This document shows, piece by piece, positions 1 to 8,755 of a stretch of DNA of 64,000 nt; the first letter of the stretch is position 1, and each line of letters opens with the position of its first letter. Source of the stretch: Oceanobacillus timonensis (GTDB lineage Bacteria > Bacillota > Bacilli > Bacillales > Amphibacillaceae); NCBI RefSeq assembly GCF_900166635.1, contig NZ_LT800497.1, positions 4,366,232 to 4,430,231 of the forward strand, in the 5' to 3' direction. Made by a program: the position numbers and the translations under genes. The notes below the pieces were generated by a model. The model ran no database searches and was not told the DNA's origin. It was given only the letters and a program-made list of their open reading frames with translations.

Positions 1-1
1 A

Positions 2-1729
2 GAGATGGATGAAGTCATCTCCGTTGTAGAGAGCGGCGGACAATTTCAAATTGTTCTAAGAAATAAAGTGAAAGAAGTTCATGATCAAATCCAACAGCTT
101 TTAGGAGATTTAAATACAAACGAAGAGACAACCGAAGCGGATAAAGGATCTATTGGAAATCGAATCCTAAATACGTTTACTTCTATATTTATACCAATTA
201 TCCCGGCAATTGCAGCGTCCGGTATGCTGAAAGGTATCCTGGCGCTTGCTGTGATGATTGCTACTCACTATTGGAACGTAGATATTACATCGTACAACAC
301 GTACCTGATATTAGAAGCTACTTCTAACGCCTTATTTCATTTCTTTCCCATTATGATTGGGTATGTAGCGGCAAAAGTGTTTAAGGCAAATGAATTAATT
401 GCGATGGTGCTGGCAGCGACTCTGTGCTACCCGGACCTTGTTGCATTAATGACAGGAGATGAACCTGTTACCTTTTTGGGAATTGGCGTAACATTAGCGG
501 ATTACACATCAACGGTTATCCCAATCATTATTGCTGTATTTATCATGGCATATGTACAACGCTTTTTCGAGCGAGTGATACCTGAGGTTTTGAAAATTAT
601 TATGGTGCCTACCCTTACTTTATTAGTCATGGTCCCTGCAACCTTAATTATTTTTGGACCTATCGGCATTCACTTAGGTAACTTTATCAATTGGCTCTAT
701 TATATTATCATGGATATCAGCCCGACATTATTAGGTGCTTTCATCGGCGGAATATGGTGTGTGCTTGTTATCTTTGGTGCGCACAAAGCCATCCTGCCTA
801 TCGGGATTAATGATGTTGCCCAAACAGGACAGCAAAATCTTTTGGCATTTGCAGGAGCGGCTAACTTTTCCCAGGCGGGAGCGGCTGCAGGAGTCTTTTT
901 AAAAACGAGAAATAAGAAATTAAAAACGCTATCGGCAACTGCAACCGTAACAGCTCTTTTCGGAATCACTGAACCGGCGATTTACGGGGTGAACCTCCGA
1001 CTGCGAAAACCAATGATTTATGCCGTCATCAGCGGAGCAATAGGCGGCGGCCTGATGGGCTGGGGCGGTTCCTATGGTACAGCCTTTGCCAACCAAGGTT
1101 TTTTAACAATTCCGGTCTATATTGAAGCCGGGACAAAAGCATTCTTATGTTATATTATTGGTATTGCGATTGCCTTCTTTGGCGCTGCGGCAATGACAAT
1201 GTTATTCGGCTTTAAGGATGTTCCTGAAGAAGAGGATGCTACGGATGAAGGTCTTGGAGACAGCAAAGCGGATGTCCCAAATACCATGACAGACACAAAA
1301 GAAAACATACCTGCACCAATTCAAGGAAAAATGATGCCATTATCCGATGTACAAGATGAGGTTTTTTCATCAGGAGCATTAGGAGAAGGCATAGCAGTCC
1401 AGCCAACAGTCGGTGAAGTAGTGGCACCAGCCAATTGTAAGGTCTCTGTTCTCTACCCGACATTACATGCTATCGGACTGGAGCTGGAAAATGGTGTTGA
1501 ATTGTTAATTCATATCGGCTTTGATACCGCAGAATTAAATGGAAAAGGGTTTGAAGCCCATGTGAACGCTGGTGATGAGATAAGCAAAGGAACAAAAATT
1601 GTTTCATTTGATATAGATGAAATCAAAGCAAAGGGCTATGATCTTACCACCCCAATAATTATCACGAATTCTTCGCAGTATCCGAATGTTTCTATTGTCG
1701 AAAGCAATAAAGACGGAACTGTTTCATAA
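2..1729 (+). CDS. bglP: PTS beta-glucoside-specific IIBCA permease, 5' partial
   Basis: Membrane permease that imports and phosphorylates a beta-glucoside using phosphate from HPr. The reading frame is open to the window edge, so the start and most of the IIB domain, including its phospho-cysteine, lie outside. The visible part begins in IIB (motif VVESGGQFQIV). A long hydrophobic IIC domain with many membrane segments follows (about residues 50-405 of the fragment), then an acidic linker and a IIA-Glc-like domain (about 435-560). The probable phospho-histidine is His503 of the fragment in LLIHIGFDT. The next gene starts 21 bp downstream and encodes a phospho-beta-glucosidase, which supports a beta-glucoside rather than sucrose or trehalose substrate; the exact sugar is inference. 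Confidence 0.88.
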   Translation, partial: EMDEVISVVESGGQFQIVLRNKVKEVHDQIQQLLGDLNTNEETTEADKGSIGNRILNTFTSIFIPIIPAIAASGMLKGILALAVMIATHYWNVDITSYNTYLILEATSNALFHFFPIMIGYVAAKVFKANELIAMVLAATLCYPDLVALMTGDEPVTFLGIGVTLADYTSTVIPIIIAVFIMAYVQRFFERVIPEVLKIIMVPTLTLLVMVPATLIIFGPIGIHLGNFINWLYYIIMDISPTLLGAFIGGIWCVLVIFGAHKAILPIGINDVAQTGQQNLLAFAGAANFSQAGAAAGVFLKTRNKKLKTLSATATVTALFGITEPAIYGVNLRLRKPMIYAVISGAIGGGLMGWGGSYGTAFANQGFLTIPVYIEAGTKAFLCYIIGIAIAFFGAAAMTMLFGFKDVPEEEDATDEGLGDSKADVPNTMTDTKENIPAPIQGKMMPLSDVQDEVFSSGALGEGIAVQPTVGEVVAPANCKVSVLYPTLHAIGLELENGVELLIHIGFDTAELNGKGFEAHVNAGDEISKGTKIVSFDIDEIKAKGYDLTTPIIITNSSQYPNVSIVESNKDGTVS

Positions 1730-1750
1730 AAAAATACAGGAGTGACGATA

Positions 1751-3154
1751 ATGACAAATTATTTCAGTAACGATTTTTGGTGGGGAGCTTCCTCCTCCGC
1801 CTTCCAAATCGAAGGAGCATGGAACGAAGATGGCAAGGGAAAAACAGTAGCGGATTACAATGCTTTTCTAAAATCAGATGTACAAGCTGATACCACTGTT
1901 GCCAGTGATTTCTACCATCACTATAAGGAAGACATTCTTTTAATGAAGGAACTCGGCTTAAAAGCTTATCGCTTCTCTATTTCCTGGGCAAGAATTATTC
2001 CGGATGGCGATGGCGAGGTGAATCAACAGGGAATTGATTTTTATAATAAGGTGATTGATTTCTTATTAGAGAATGATATTACCCCATTTGTTACCCTATA
2101 CCACTTTGACCTTCCATTTGCCCTTGTCGATAAGTACAATGGCTGGGAAAGCCGTGATTGTGCGTATGCTTTTGAAAGATATGCGAAAACCTGCTTTGAA
2201 GCTTTCGGTGATCGCGTAACGTATTGGCAGGTGCATAACGAACAAAACCTGATGGCCCGTGTAAATATTCGAATGAATATGTATGATGTGCCAGCTGAAC
2301 AAGCTGAAAAAGTGAGAGCACAAATGGATTATCATATGTTTTTAGCGCATGCGCTTGCGACGAATGCCTGCCGAGAAATCCTTCCAAATGCACAAATTGG
2401 ACCGGCAGTATCTTCTACCATGACATACCCTCATTCCAATCGTCCGGAAGATGTATGGGCAGCTCGAATGAATGATAATTTCAAAACCAATTACGCCTTG
2501 GAAATGTACTGTTTTGGCGAATATCCGGGTTATTATAAAGCTTACTTAAAGGAATGTGGTATTTATCCGGAAACCAAGCCGGAGGACGAAGCGATTTTAA
2601 AAGCGTCCAAACCGGATTATCTCGCTGTGAACTATTATCGTACGTTAGTAGCCAGCTATCTTCCAGCAGATGAAGCGCATCCTGTTGGCACAAAGGTAAA
2701 TGATATTGATTTTGATTTATATGGCTACTTTAAAATGGAGAAAAACGAGAACCTCGTCGTCACAGATTACGGCATTCAAGTAGACCCGACAGGTTTAAGA
2801 CTTCTGCTTAATGACTATTATGAAAAGTACCGTCTGCCGATGATTATTACCGAAAATGGTTTAGGAACCGGCGACCAGTTAACCGAAGACGGTAAAATAC
2901 ATGATGATTACCGTATTGACTACTTAAAAGATCATATCGCCGCTTGTAATGATGCCATTGCAGATGGCGTAGAGTTATTCGGTTATTCTCCATGGTCTTT
3001 CACGGATTTGCTAAGCTCCCGTCAAGGGTTTGCGAAACGCTATGGCCTGGTTTATATCGATCGAGATGATTTTGATCTGAAGGAACTGCGCCGGATAAGG
3101 AAGGATAGTTTTTACTGGTATCAAGATGTGATTAAAAATAATGGGTTAGATTAA
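1751..3154 (+). CDS. 6-phospho-beta-glucosidase, glycoside hydrolase family 1
   Basis: Cytoplasmic enzyme that hydrolyses the phosphorylated beta-glucoside delivered by the upstream PTS permease, giving glucose-6-phosphate and an aglycone. The 467-residue protein has the GH1 landmarks: N-terminal FWWGASSSAFQIEGA, the acid/base glutamate in HNEQN (Glu164) and the nucleophile in ITENG (Glu368). The C-terminal DLLSSRQGFAKRYGLVYID is typical of the family. I chose the ATG at 1751 because CAGGAG ends 8 bases before it; an in-frame GTG at 1742 overlaps that ribosome-binding site. The gene follows bglP by 21 bp and is surely cotranscribed. BglA and BglH paralogues cannot be told apart here. Confidence 0.93.
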   Translation: MTNYFSNDFWWGASSSAFQIEGAWNEDGKGKTVADYNAFLKSDVQADTTVASDFYHHYKEDILLMKELGLKAYRFSISWARIIPDGDGEVNQQGIDFYNKVIDFLLENDITPFVTLYHFDLPFALVDKYNGWESRDCAYAFERYAKTCFEAFGDRVTYWQVHNEQNLMARVNIRMNMYDVPAEQAEKVRAQMDYHMFLAHALATNACREILPNAQIGPAVSSTMTYPHSNRPEDVWAARMNDNFKTNYALEMYCFGEYPGYYKAYLKECGIYPETKPEDEAILKASKPDYLAVNYYRTLVASYLPADEAHPVGTKVNDIDFDLYGYFKMEKNENLVVTDYGIQVDPTGLRLLLNDYYEKYRLPMIITENGLGTGDQLTEDGKIHDDYRIDYLKDHIAACNDAIADGVELFGYSPWSFTDLLSSRQGFAKRYGLVYIDRDDFDLKELRRIRKDSFYWYQDVIKNNGLD

Positions 3155-3227
3155 CCTATAAAAGAATAAAAAATCAGTTTGTTACAAACGGGCCTTATGT
3201 GTTTCGTAACGAACAAAAAAATGAATT

Positions 3228-3261
3228 CCACTCATTTATTTTTCAAAATGAGTGGTTTTTT
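3228..3261 (+). terminator. Intrinsic terminator after the bgl genes
   Basis: A perfect 10-bp stem, CCACTCATTT (3228-3237) with AAATGAGTGG (3246-3255), has an 8-base loop and is followed by TTTTTT. It would end the PTS/glucosidase transcript just before the TetR promoter. Confidence 0.85.
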
Positions 3262-3268
3262 ATAACAC

Positions 3269-3313
3269 TTGACTGAACTATATTCAGTGACGTACTATTG
3301 AATTAGATTCAGT
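3269..3313 (+). promoter_or_regulatory. SigA promoter with two TetR-type operators
   Basis: The -35 TTGACT (3269-3274) and -10 TACTAT (3293-3298) are 18 bp apart. A 17-bp inverted repeat, ACTGAA-N5-TTCAGT (3272-3288), covers the spacer. A second copy, ATTGAATTAGATTCAGT (3297-3313), matches it at 14 of 17 positions and lies 25 bp downstream over the start region. The placement suggests autorepression by the TetR protein encoded next; that link is inference. Confidence 0.75.
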
Positions 3314-3340
3314 CATAAAAGATATAATAGGAGATGGACA

Positions 3341-3928
3341 ATGAAACGAATATCTAAAGAACCAGATATAAGACGCCAAGAGTTAATGGATATTGGTTTG
3401 GAGTTTTATATGAAAGGTGGAATAAAAGGATTTAGCATAAAAGATGTCGTTAATCGCGCAGGTGTAGCAACAGGATTATTTTATTATTACTTCACATCTA
3501 AAGAAGCGTTCATTGATGAAATTTTAAATGATTTTATTGTTAATAATATCGAGAAAATCCAACAAATACTTGGTTCTGATAAACTTACCGTTATGCAAAA
3601 GATAACAGAATCCTTAGAGACTTTTTGGGCATTTGCTGAAAAACTAGAACCTTATAAAAATACGGATGCTTTTCAAACAGAACAGCATTTTCAGCTCGAA
3701 CAGAAACTATTCCTACAAATACAGCCGCTAATACAAAAGGTGATTGAGGATGGGATAAAAACAGGAATTTTCAACACGGATAATCCCATTTTAGCCTCTG
3801 AATTTATTTTATATGGACTCAGCAGTATTGCTCACTCAAATAAGTTAGATCTGAATGATGCTGTGAAGAAAGAAACGATTCATTTGGTATTAACCATACT
3901 AAAATACAATCAGAAAGCTGATATCTAA
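3341..3928 (+). CDS. TetR/AcrR family transcriptional regulator
   Basis: DNA-binding repressor of 195 residues. The N-terminal TetR helix-turn-helix is clear at about residues 22-55 (FSIKDVVNRAGVATGLFYYYFTSKEAF); the rest is a helical ligand-binding domain with no close resemblance that I can name. The ATG at 3341 follows TAGGAGATGGACA, a good ribosome-binding site. Two similar inverted repeats in its own promoter make autoregulation likely. It is followed 33 bp later by an unrecognised gene, probably in the same transcript and probably the regulated function. The inducer is unknown, and no efflux pump lies nearby. Confidence 0.9.
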   Translation: MKRISKEPDIRRQELMDIGLEFYMKGGIKGFSIKDVVNRAGVATGLFYYYFTSKEAFIDEILNDFIVNNIEKIQQILGSDKLTVMQKITESLETFWAFAEKLEPYKNTDAFQTEQHFQLEQKLFLQIQPLIQKVIEDGIKTGIFNTDNPILASEFILYGLSSIAHSNKLDLNDAVKKETIHLVLTILKYNQKADI

Positions 3929-3961
3929 AATATAGCTGACATAGGGCAAAGGAGAGTTCAT

Positions 3962-4699
3962 ATGAACATTTATATTGACGGAAAAAGCATTACAAACGAG
4001 CAATTGACACAATGGAAAAGAAAACGTGTTAAAAAAGTTTTTAACATATTAGGTTATAAAAGTGCTGAAATAAATGATCCAGATAGCATGATTGATAAGC
4101 TAACCAATCTAAAAATGGAGTCCTCTTATCAAGAAATGTATAACAAATTGGAATCTAAATTGAAATTAAGTAAAACGGTTATGCGGATGGGTGCTTTTCT
4201 ATCTGGAAGTAGACGAAAATTTTCTCAAACAGAAATCCATTTAGATGGAATAACAGCTGAAGAAGCAATAAAGGGTATAGATACTCTTATGTTAAATTCA
4301 TCAGATAAAAACAATCGTGTAAATTTATCTGCTTGTCCGGACCACTATGCATTAAGGCCTTTAGGAGAAAATGAACTTGAAGTCATTGAGACGACCGGAA
4401 ACGCTCCTTTACCTGTTCAGTTTTTTATTGTTTTTGATGATGAAACAGGGTTACAAACACCTAGAGATGACGCTTATGCATATCAATCAGCAGGTGTTGC
4501 TCGTCTGAAAGATGGCACAGTTATCGGAGGAGTTCGCCACCAAATTAAAGACACAAAAACGGGTATAAAAGTTAAGCTTTCCGTTGAATTTCCTGCACTA
4601 AGCCCTACAAGTATTATTTCATCACATCAAATGCATTTAGCATGTGAATTTTCTTATTGGCTGCAATGGATAAAAGGCGAAAAAAATAATAACGACTAA
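3962..4699 (+). CDS. Unrecognised protein cotranscribed with the TetR regulator
   Basis: A 245-residue protein I do not recognise. It has no signal peptide and no clear membrane segment, so it is probably cytoplasmic. The N-terminal half is basic and helical (QWKRKRVKKVFNILGYK). The C-terminal half (about residues 130-240) looks like a beta-rich domain, with the stretches PLPVQFFIVFDDETG and GVARLKDGTVIGGVRHQIKD. The start has a good ribosome-binding site (GGAGAG, 7 bases upstream). It sits 33 bp after the TetR gene with no terminator between, so the two form a unit controlled by the dual operator. A role in handling the TetR ligand is only a guess. Confidence 0.75.
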   Translation: MNIYIDGKSITNEQLTQWKRKRVKKVFNILGYKSAEINDPDSMIDKLTNLKMESSYQEMYNKLESKLKLSKTVMRMGAFLSGSRRKFSQTEIHLDGITAEEAIKGIDTLMLNSSDKNNRVNLSACPDHYALRPLGENELEVIETTGNAPLPVQFFIVFDDETGLQTPRDDAYAYQSAGVARLKDGTVIGGVRHQIKDTKTGIKVKLSVEFPALSPTSIISSHQMHLACEFSYWLQWIKGEKNNND

Positions 4700-4739
4700 G
4701 CATCGTTGACTTGAAGATATAATCGATACTGCTTCTGTT

Positions 4740-4856
4740 TCAAAATGATTCGAACACGCCAATATGCATAAGTCCTTCTTTATCGTAGTAACGCAAGGTA
4801 TATACAGTCAGATTCAATTCTTCTGCAGCTTCACCGATAGAATAAGTCTTCATCAT
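4740..4856 (-). pseudogene. Truncated MerR-family regulator remnant
   Basis: Only 38 codons remain of a MerR-type regulator. The N-terminal winged helix is intact (YSIGEAAEELNLTVYTLRYYDKEGL), then the frame runs into an unrelated tail and stops. Family members are normally over 100 residues with a wing and a dimerising helix, all missing here. The start has a fair ribosome-binding site (AAAGGTG) at two adjacent ATG codons. The gene diverges from the SDR gene at 5069, whose promoter has MerR-family architecture. I read it as a broken gene; a functional mini-HTH is possible but unlikely. Confidence 0.75.
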
Positions 4857-4971
4857 GACGCACCTTTCTTTTTTATAAGTTAGACTTCGATATAACTTGA
4901 GGATATCGTGATATATTCCGAGTGTCAAACGCATTAAGTAGCTGTATGAATTAAAAACTTTTTAAATGCAC

Positions 4972-5002
4972 TTGACCTAGAGTTGACTGTAAGGTTTACC
5001 AT
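4972..5002 (+). promoter_or_regulatory. MerR-type promoter of the SDR gene
   Basis: The -35 TTGACC (4972-4977) and -10 TACCAT (4997-5002) are separated by 19 bp, the long spacer that MerR-family activators compensate for. The spacer holds an imperfect dyad, CCTAGAGT-TG-ACTGTAAGG (4976-4994), like the operators of AdhR-type MerR regulators. Confidence 0.7.
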
Positions 5003-5068
5003 TTGGTTTGTAAGAGAAAAATGCAGAGGCCCAAGTGTATTGCCATTAAATTATAAGGAGGATTTTTC

Positions 5069-5824
5069 ATGACAACGATGAAAGGTAAAGTAGCACTAGC
5101 AACTGGAGCAAAAGGTGGAATGGGACTTGCAACGGCACAATTGTTTGCAAAAGAAGGAGCAAGTGTGGCCTTAGTTGATATAAACGAACCTACTCAAGAA
5201 GCACAAGCCTTAGTTGATGCGGGTTATCAAGCGATAGCTATTCAATGTGATGTTTCAGACGAAGAAGCTGTGAAAGCAATGGTAGAAAAAACAGTTGATA
5301 CATTTGGAAGATTAGATTATGCATTTAACAATGCTGGTATTCAAAACCCAGTCACAGACACAGTTGATTTAGAAGAAGACGTTTTTGATGATGTCATGGA
5401 TGTTAATGCGAAGGGCGTTTGGCTCTGCATGAAATATGAATTGAAACAATTTGAAAAACAAGGTAGCGAAGGAGCTATTGTTAACTGTTCTTCTATGGGG
5501 GGAATTGTTGGTGTTCCTGGCCGTTCTGTATACCACGCATCGAAACATGGAGTGATTGGATTAACGAAGAGTACTGCCTTAGAAGTTGCCTCAAAAGGCA
5601 TCCGGGTTAATGCAGTTCTACCAGGAATCATTGAAACGCCAATGGTTGAAAATATGTTAATTAATGAAAGTAATGCAATGGATGAATTAATCAACCAGCT
5701 CCCTATTCGCCGTATAGGTAAAGCAGAGGAAGTTGCTTCCGTTGTCCACTGGTTATGTTCACCGGGCGCAACCTATGTCATTGGCCAATCCATATCCGTT
5801 GATGGCGGATTTACAGTTCAATAA
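5069..5824 (+). CDS. Short-chain dehydrogenase/reductase (SDR), substrate unknown
   Basis: NAD(P)-dependent oxidoreductase of 251 residues with a Rossmann fold. It has the glycine motif TGAKGGMG (residues 12-19), NNAG (87-90), a catalytic serine in CSSMGG (141-142) and YHASK (Tyr155, Lys159). The C-terminal VDGGFTVQ is typical of classical SDRs. The start follows AAGGAGG by 7 bases. Expression is probably activated by a MerR-family protein through the 19-bp-spacer promoter, yet the adjacent MerR gene is truncated, so another regulator may act in trans. Aspartate after the second strand (VDINE) suggests NAD(H) preference. The substrate cannot be assigned. Confidence 0.9.
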   Translation: MTTMKGKVALATGAKGGMGLATAQLFAKEGASVALVDINEPTQEAQALVDAGYQAIAIQCDVSDEEAVKAMVEKTVDTFGRLDYAFNNAGIQNPVTDTVDLEEDVFDDVMDVNAKGVWLCMKYELKQFEKQGSEGAIVNCSSMGGIVGVPGRSVYHASKHGVIGLTKSTALEVASKGIRVNAVLPGIIETPMVENMLINESNAMDELINQLPIRRIGKAEEVASVVHWLCSPGATYVIGQSISVDGGFTVQ

Positions 5825-5838
5825 TATAACACAGATGG

Positions 5839-5877
5839 AAAAAAGCGTGGTACAGACTCGAGGTACTACGCTTTTTT
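5839..5877 (+). terminator. Intrinsic terminator after the SDR gene
   Basis: An AAAAAGCGTGGTAC / GTACTACGCTTTTT stem with a 9-base loop and T-run, directly after the SDR stop codon. The flanking A-run on the other side may let it work in both directions. Confidence 0.8.
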
Positions 5878-6002
5878 CATTCTTACTAGATCTATACCGT
5901 TTTGCAGCGTTGATTCAATGGTGTCCTCCCCAGGTAAAATGAAAGACTTTTCTATTGGAAGGTTGATTTTTGTACAACTTTTTAAAAAAGCACATATATA
6001 GT

Positions 6003-6036
6003 AAAATCCCTCAACCACAAGTGGTTGAGGGATTTG
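6003..6036 (-). terminator. Terminator of the rplM-rpsI transcript
   Basis: A near-perfect stem of about 15 bp, AAATCCCTCAACCAC / GTGGTTGAGGGATTT, followed on the minus strand by a short U-rich stretch. It lies 14 bp past the rpsI stop codon. Confidence 0.8.
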
Positions 6037-6049
6037 TAAATTCGATTTA

Positions 6050-6442
6050 TTAACGTTTTGAGAATTGTGGTGCACGACGAGCTTTCTTAAGACCGTATTT
6101 ATAACGCTCTTTCGCTCTGGAATCTCTTGTAAGGTACCCTTCTGGTTTTAAAGCAGCACGATACTCTGGATCAGCTTGCAATAATGCACGTGCAACGCCG
6201 TGACGGATTGCACCAGCTTGACCAGTGAAACCACCGCCATGTACATTAACAAGAACATCATACGTTCCTTGAGTTTCTGTTGTAGCAAGCGGCTGGTTCA
6301 AGATGAGTAATTGCGTTTCATATGGAAAATAGTCTCTAGCATCGCGACCATTGATTGTAACATTTCCTGTCCCTGGTACGAGACGTACGCGGGCAGTTGA
6401 TTTTTTACGGCGACCTGTGCCGTAGTATTGTACTTGTGCCAA
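6050..6442 (-). CDS. rpsI: 30S ribosomal protein S9
   Basis: Component of the small-subunit head whose C-terminal tail reaches the P-site tRNA. The 130-residue protein matches Bacillus S9 in length and has the usual opening [16 protein letters not shown], the central [14 protein letters not shown] and the basic C-terminus [12 protein letters not shown]. It follows rplM by 19 bp, the universal L13-S9 pairing. The hairpin at 6003-6036 ends the transcript. It marks the left edge of the ribosomal block; B. subtilis has ybaJ, ybaK and cwlD next, none of which is here. Confidence 0.98.
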   Translation of the reverse strand: MAQVQYYGTGRRKKSTARVRLVPGTGNVTINGRDARDYFPYETQLLILNQPLATTETQGTYDVLVNVHGGGFTGQAGAIRHGVARALLQADPEYRAALKPEGYLTRDSRAKERYKYGLKKARRAPQFSKR

Positions 6443-6461
6443 TTCATTTACCTCCCTTTAA

Positions 6462-6899
6462 TTATCCGCGAAGTTCGTAAACTTCTGGTTTTTGAGCCTG
6501 ATGATTGTGCTCAGCGCCTCTATATACATGCAATTTCTTTTTCATTTTACGTCCTAAAGGTCCTTTTGGAAGCATTCCTTTGATTGCAACTTCAAGCATT
6601 TCTTCAGGATATTTTGTACGCATTTCGTATGCGTTACGAGATCTCAATCCACCTGGATGGTTGGAGTGATTATAATACATTTTGTCTGTTATTTTGTTTC
6701 CTGATAGTTCAATTTTGTCTGCATTGATGATAATAACATTGTCACCAGTGTCTGCATGTGGTGTGTACGTAGGTTTATGTTTACCACGTAAGATAGCAGC
6801 TACTTCGCTTGCTAAACGTCCTAAACGTTGTCCTTCCGCATCCACAACTAACCATTTGCGTTCAATGTTTGCTTCATTTGCCATGAAAGTTGTGCGCAT
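6462..6899 (-). CDS. rplM: 50S ribosomal protein L13
   Basis: Early-assembling large-subunit protein of 145 residues, the same length as in B. subtilis. Conserved stretches include [34 protein letters not shown] and [10 protein letters not shown]. The MRTT start is supported by GGAGGG seven bases upstream of the ATG and by the B. subtilis homologue. It heads the rplM-rpsI transcript. A SigA promoter at 7013-7041 lies in the 287-bp gap before it, and the roughly 105-nt leader probably contains the L13 autoregulatory structure. Confidence 0.98.
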   Translation of the reverse strand: MRTTFMANEANIERKWLVVDAEGQRLGRLASEVAAILRGKHKPTYTPHADTGDNVIIINADKIELSGNKITDKMYYNHSNHPGGLRSRNAYEMRTKYPEEMLEVAIKGMLPKGPLGRKMKKKLHVYRGAEHNHQAQKPEVYELRG

Positions 6900-6911
6900 G
6901 ATTTTTTCCCT

Positions 6912-7006
6912 CCATATATCAATGATTCTTTATTCTTCGTAATCATATTTTTATTCTTAACACAATTAGTTTCCGGGGCTAATCATGGTTTAGAAATAAA
7001 ATGCCA
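6912..7006 (-). ncRNA. Probable L13 (rplM) ribosomal-protein leader
   Basis: The transcript from the rplM promoter starts near 7006 and carries about 105 nt before the start codon. It contains a hairpin, CATGATTAG / CTAATTGTG, around GCCCCGGAAA (about 6964-6987). Bacilli are known to have an L13-binding leader at this place; I assign it mainly by position and this stem. Confidence 0.45.
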
Positions 7007-7012
7007 TATATC

Positions 7013-7041
7013 ATCTTATAACTTTCTTAACCAAAAGTCAA
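7013..7041 (-). promoter_or_regulatory. SigA promoter of rplM-rpsI
   Basis: On the minus strand TTGACT (7036-7041) and TAAGAT (7013-7018) are exactly 17 bp apart. Confidence 0.85.
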
Positions 7042-7186
7042 GCCTGGGATGAAAGTAATTGAAAACATTTTTTGATTTTCTTTCTTAAGCCATTCAATAT
7101 TCATCCTGCTACTTTACCGCTTTTTATAAGATAAGCCGCTTCAATGACGCATCCGTTCTATTCCAAATCTATGATTCGTTCTTTCC

Positions 7187-7933
7187 CTATTCGTCATAAC
7201 TTACTTCCCATAGATACAGTCCATTTGGGGAAATCGTTTTTCCAAGCTGTCCTCTTTCTTTTGCAGCTAAAAGGACAGGTATATCTTCTGGTTTCCGCTT
7301 TCCAATTCCTACGTCCAAAAGCGCACTAACCATTATCCGCACCATATTGTACAAAAAACCGCTCCCACGAAAAACAAATTCGATGTCATTGTCTTTCCTT
7401 CTGCAGGATGCATGGAATAATGTACGCACTTTAGAGCCTTTCACAGACGATTTCGCAGATGAAAAGGTGGTAAAGTCATGTGTCCCCTCTAAATGCTTGC
7501 AGGCGGCTTGTATGGCCTCTATATCCAGATCTTTAGGAAAGTGCAATACATAGTCGCGGCGGAATACATCCGGATCTTCCCGGTTTAAGACAATATAATG
7601 ATACTCTTTCTGCTTCACGCTGTAGCGGGCATGAAAACTGTCATGAACTTTTTCAATATGCATTATCCGGACATCATCCGGCAAAAGTGTATTGATTGCC
7701 TGCTTCCAGTTGCGTTCAGGAATGGTTAACGGCGTATCAAAATGAATAACCTGTCCAACTGCATGCACACCTGTATCTGTACGTCCTGATGCCTGAATAC
7801 GAATGGCCTCGCCTTTGTGCATTTTAATCAAGGCTTTTTCCAGTACGCCTTGTACAGTCCGGTGAGCAGGCTGCACTTGAAACCCTGCAAAACCCGAACC
7901 GTCATAAGCAATCGTACATTTTAACCTTTCCAT
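7187..7933 (-). CDS. truA: tRNA pseudouridine(38-40) synthase TruA
   Basis: Converts uridines 38-40 of the anticodon arm to pseudouridine. The protein has the TruA signature ASGRTDTGVHA with the catalytic aspartate, YDGSGFAGFQVQP near the N-terminus and GSGFLYNMVRIM near the C-terminus. I chose the ATG at 7933 (MERLKCTIAYDG) because AAAGGG precedes it at good spacing; the upstream ATG at 7954 has no ribosome-binding site. It follows ecfT closely and closes the ecfA1-ecfA2-ecfT-truA unit, as in other Bacillaceae. Confidence 0.96.
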   Translation of the reverse strand: MERLKCTIAYDGSGFAGFQVQPAHRTVQGVLEKALIKMHKGEAIRIQASGRTDTGVHAVGQVIHFDTPLTIPERNWKQAINTLLPDDVRIMHIEKVHDSFHARYSVKQKEYHYIVLNREDPDVFRRDYVLHFPKDLDIEAIQAACKHLEGTHDFTTFSSAKSSVKGSKVRTLFHASCRRKDNDIEFVFRGSGFLYNMVRIMVSALLDVGIGKRKPEDIPVLLAAKERGQLGKTISPNGLYLWEVSYDE

Positions 7934-7957
7934 GTATACAACCCTTTCTTCCATCCA

Positions 7958-8755
7958 TTACTGTCTTACGAAAAACAATGCGGCTAATATCAGTACAAAG
8001 GCAATCAGAACCAGGATATCTTTAACGCCTACATGTAATTCACGAAGTTTGGTTCTTCCTTCTCCGCCTTGGTAACCCCGGGCTTCCATGGCCATCGCCA
8101 AGTCTTCCGCACGTTTAAATGCACTGACAAACAGAGGAACCAATAATGGAATTACTGCCATCACCCGATCTTTGACAGGCCCTGTACGAAAATCAACACC
8201 ACGTGCTGCCTGGGCACGGGAAATTTTATCCGTTTCCTGCATTAGAGTAGGGATAAAACGTAGAGAAATAGACATCATCAAGGCCAGCTCATGAACAGGA
8301 AATTTGATTTTTTTCAATGGATGAAGCATTTCCTCCATCGCATCGGTAATTTCAATCGGCGTGGTTGTCAGCGTTAATAATGAGGTGGTCAGAATCAACA
8401 GAAAAAAACGCAGAGAAATCGCAAAACCTTGTATAATCCCGCCGCTGTAAATCTTGATAAAACCCCAGTCTAATACGAGATTTCCTTCATTTGTGATAAT
8501 CAAATGCAGAATAAAAGTAAATATAATTAAAAACCAGACCGGCAGCAATCCTTTTAATATAAATTTCAACGGCACTCTGGAATTCAATACACAAAGCAAT
8601 GAAAATGCCGTTAATAAGCTGTAAGACGCTACATTATTTGCGAAAAAGACGACAATCACAAAGAAAAAGACGACAGTGATTTTCGTTCTTGGGTCTAATC
8701 GGTGAATAAAGGAATTCCCAGGAACATACTGGCCAATGATTAAAGCATTATTCAT
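7958..8755 (-). CDS. ecfT: ECF transporter transmembrane protein EcfT
   Basis: Integral membrane coupling subunit of the energy-coupling factor transporters, which take up vitamins and cofactors with interchangeable S components. The 265 residues contain several hydrophobic segments and the two coupling motifs ARG (in [11 protein letters not shown] and [12 protein letters not shown]) that contact the ATPases. It overlaps the end of ecfA2 by 8 bp, so the pair is probably translationally coupled. No S component is encoded in this window, so the module serves substrates encoded elsewhere. Confidence 0.95.
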   Translation of the reverse strand: MNNALIIGQYVPGNSFIHRLDPRTKITVVFFFVIVVFFANNVASYSLLTAFSLLCVLNSRVPLKFILKGLLPVWFLIIFTFILHLIITNEGNLVLDWGFIKIYSGGIIQGFAISLRFFLLILTTSLLTLTTTPIEITDAMEEMLHPLKKIKFPVHELALMMSISLRFIPTLMQETDKISRAQAARGVDFRTGPVKDRVMAVIPLLVPLFVSAFKRAEDLAMAMEARGYQGGEGRTKLRELHVGVKDILVLIAFVLILAALFFVRQ

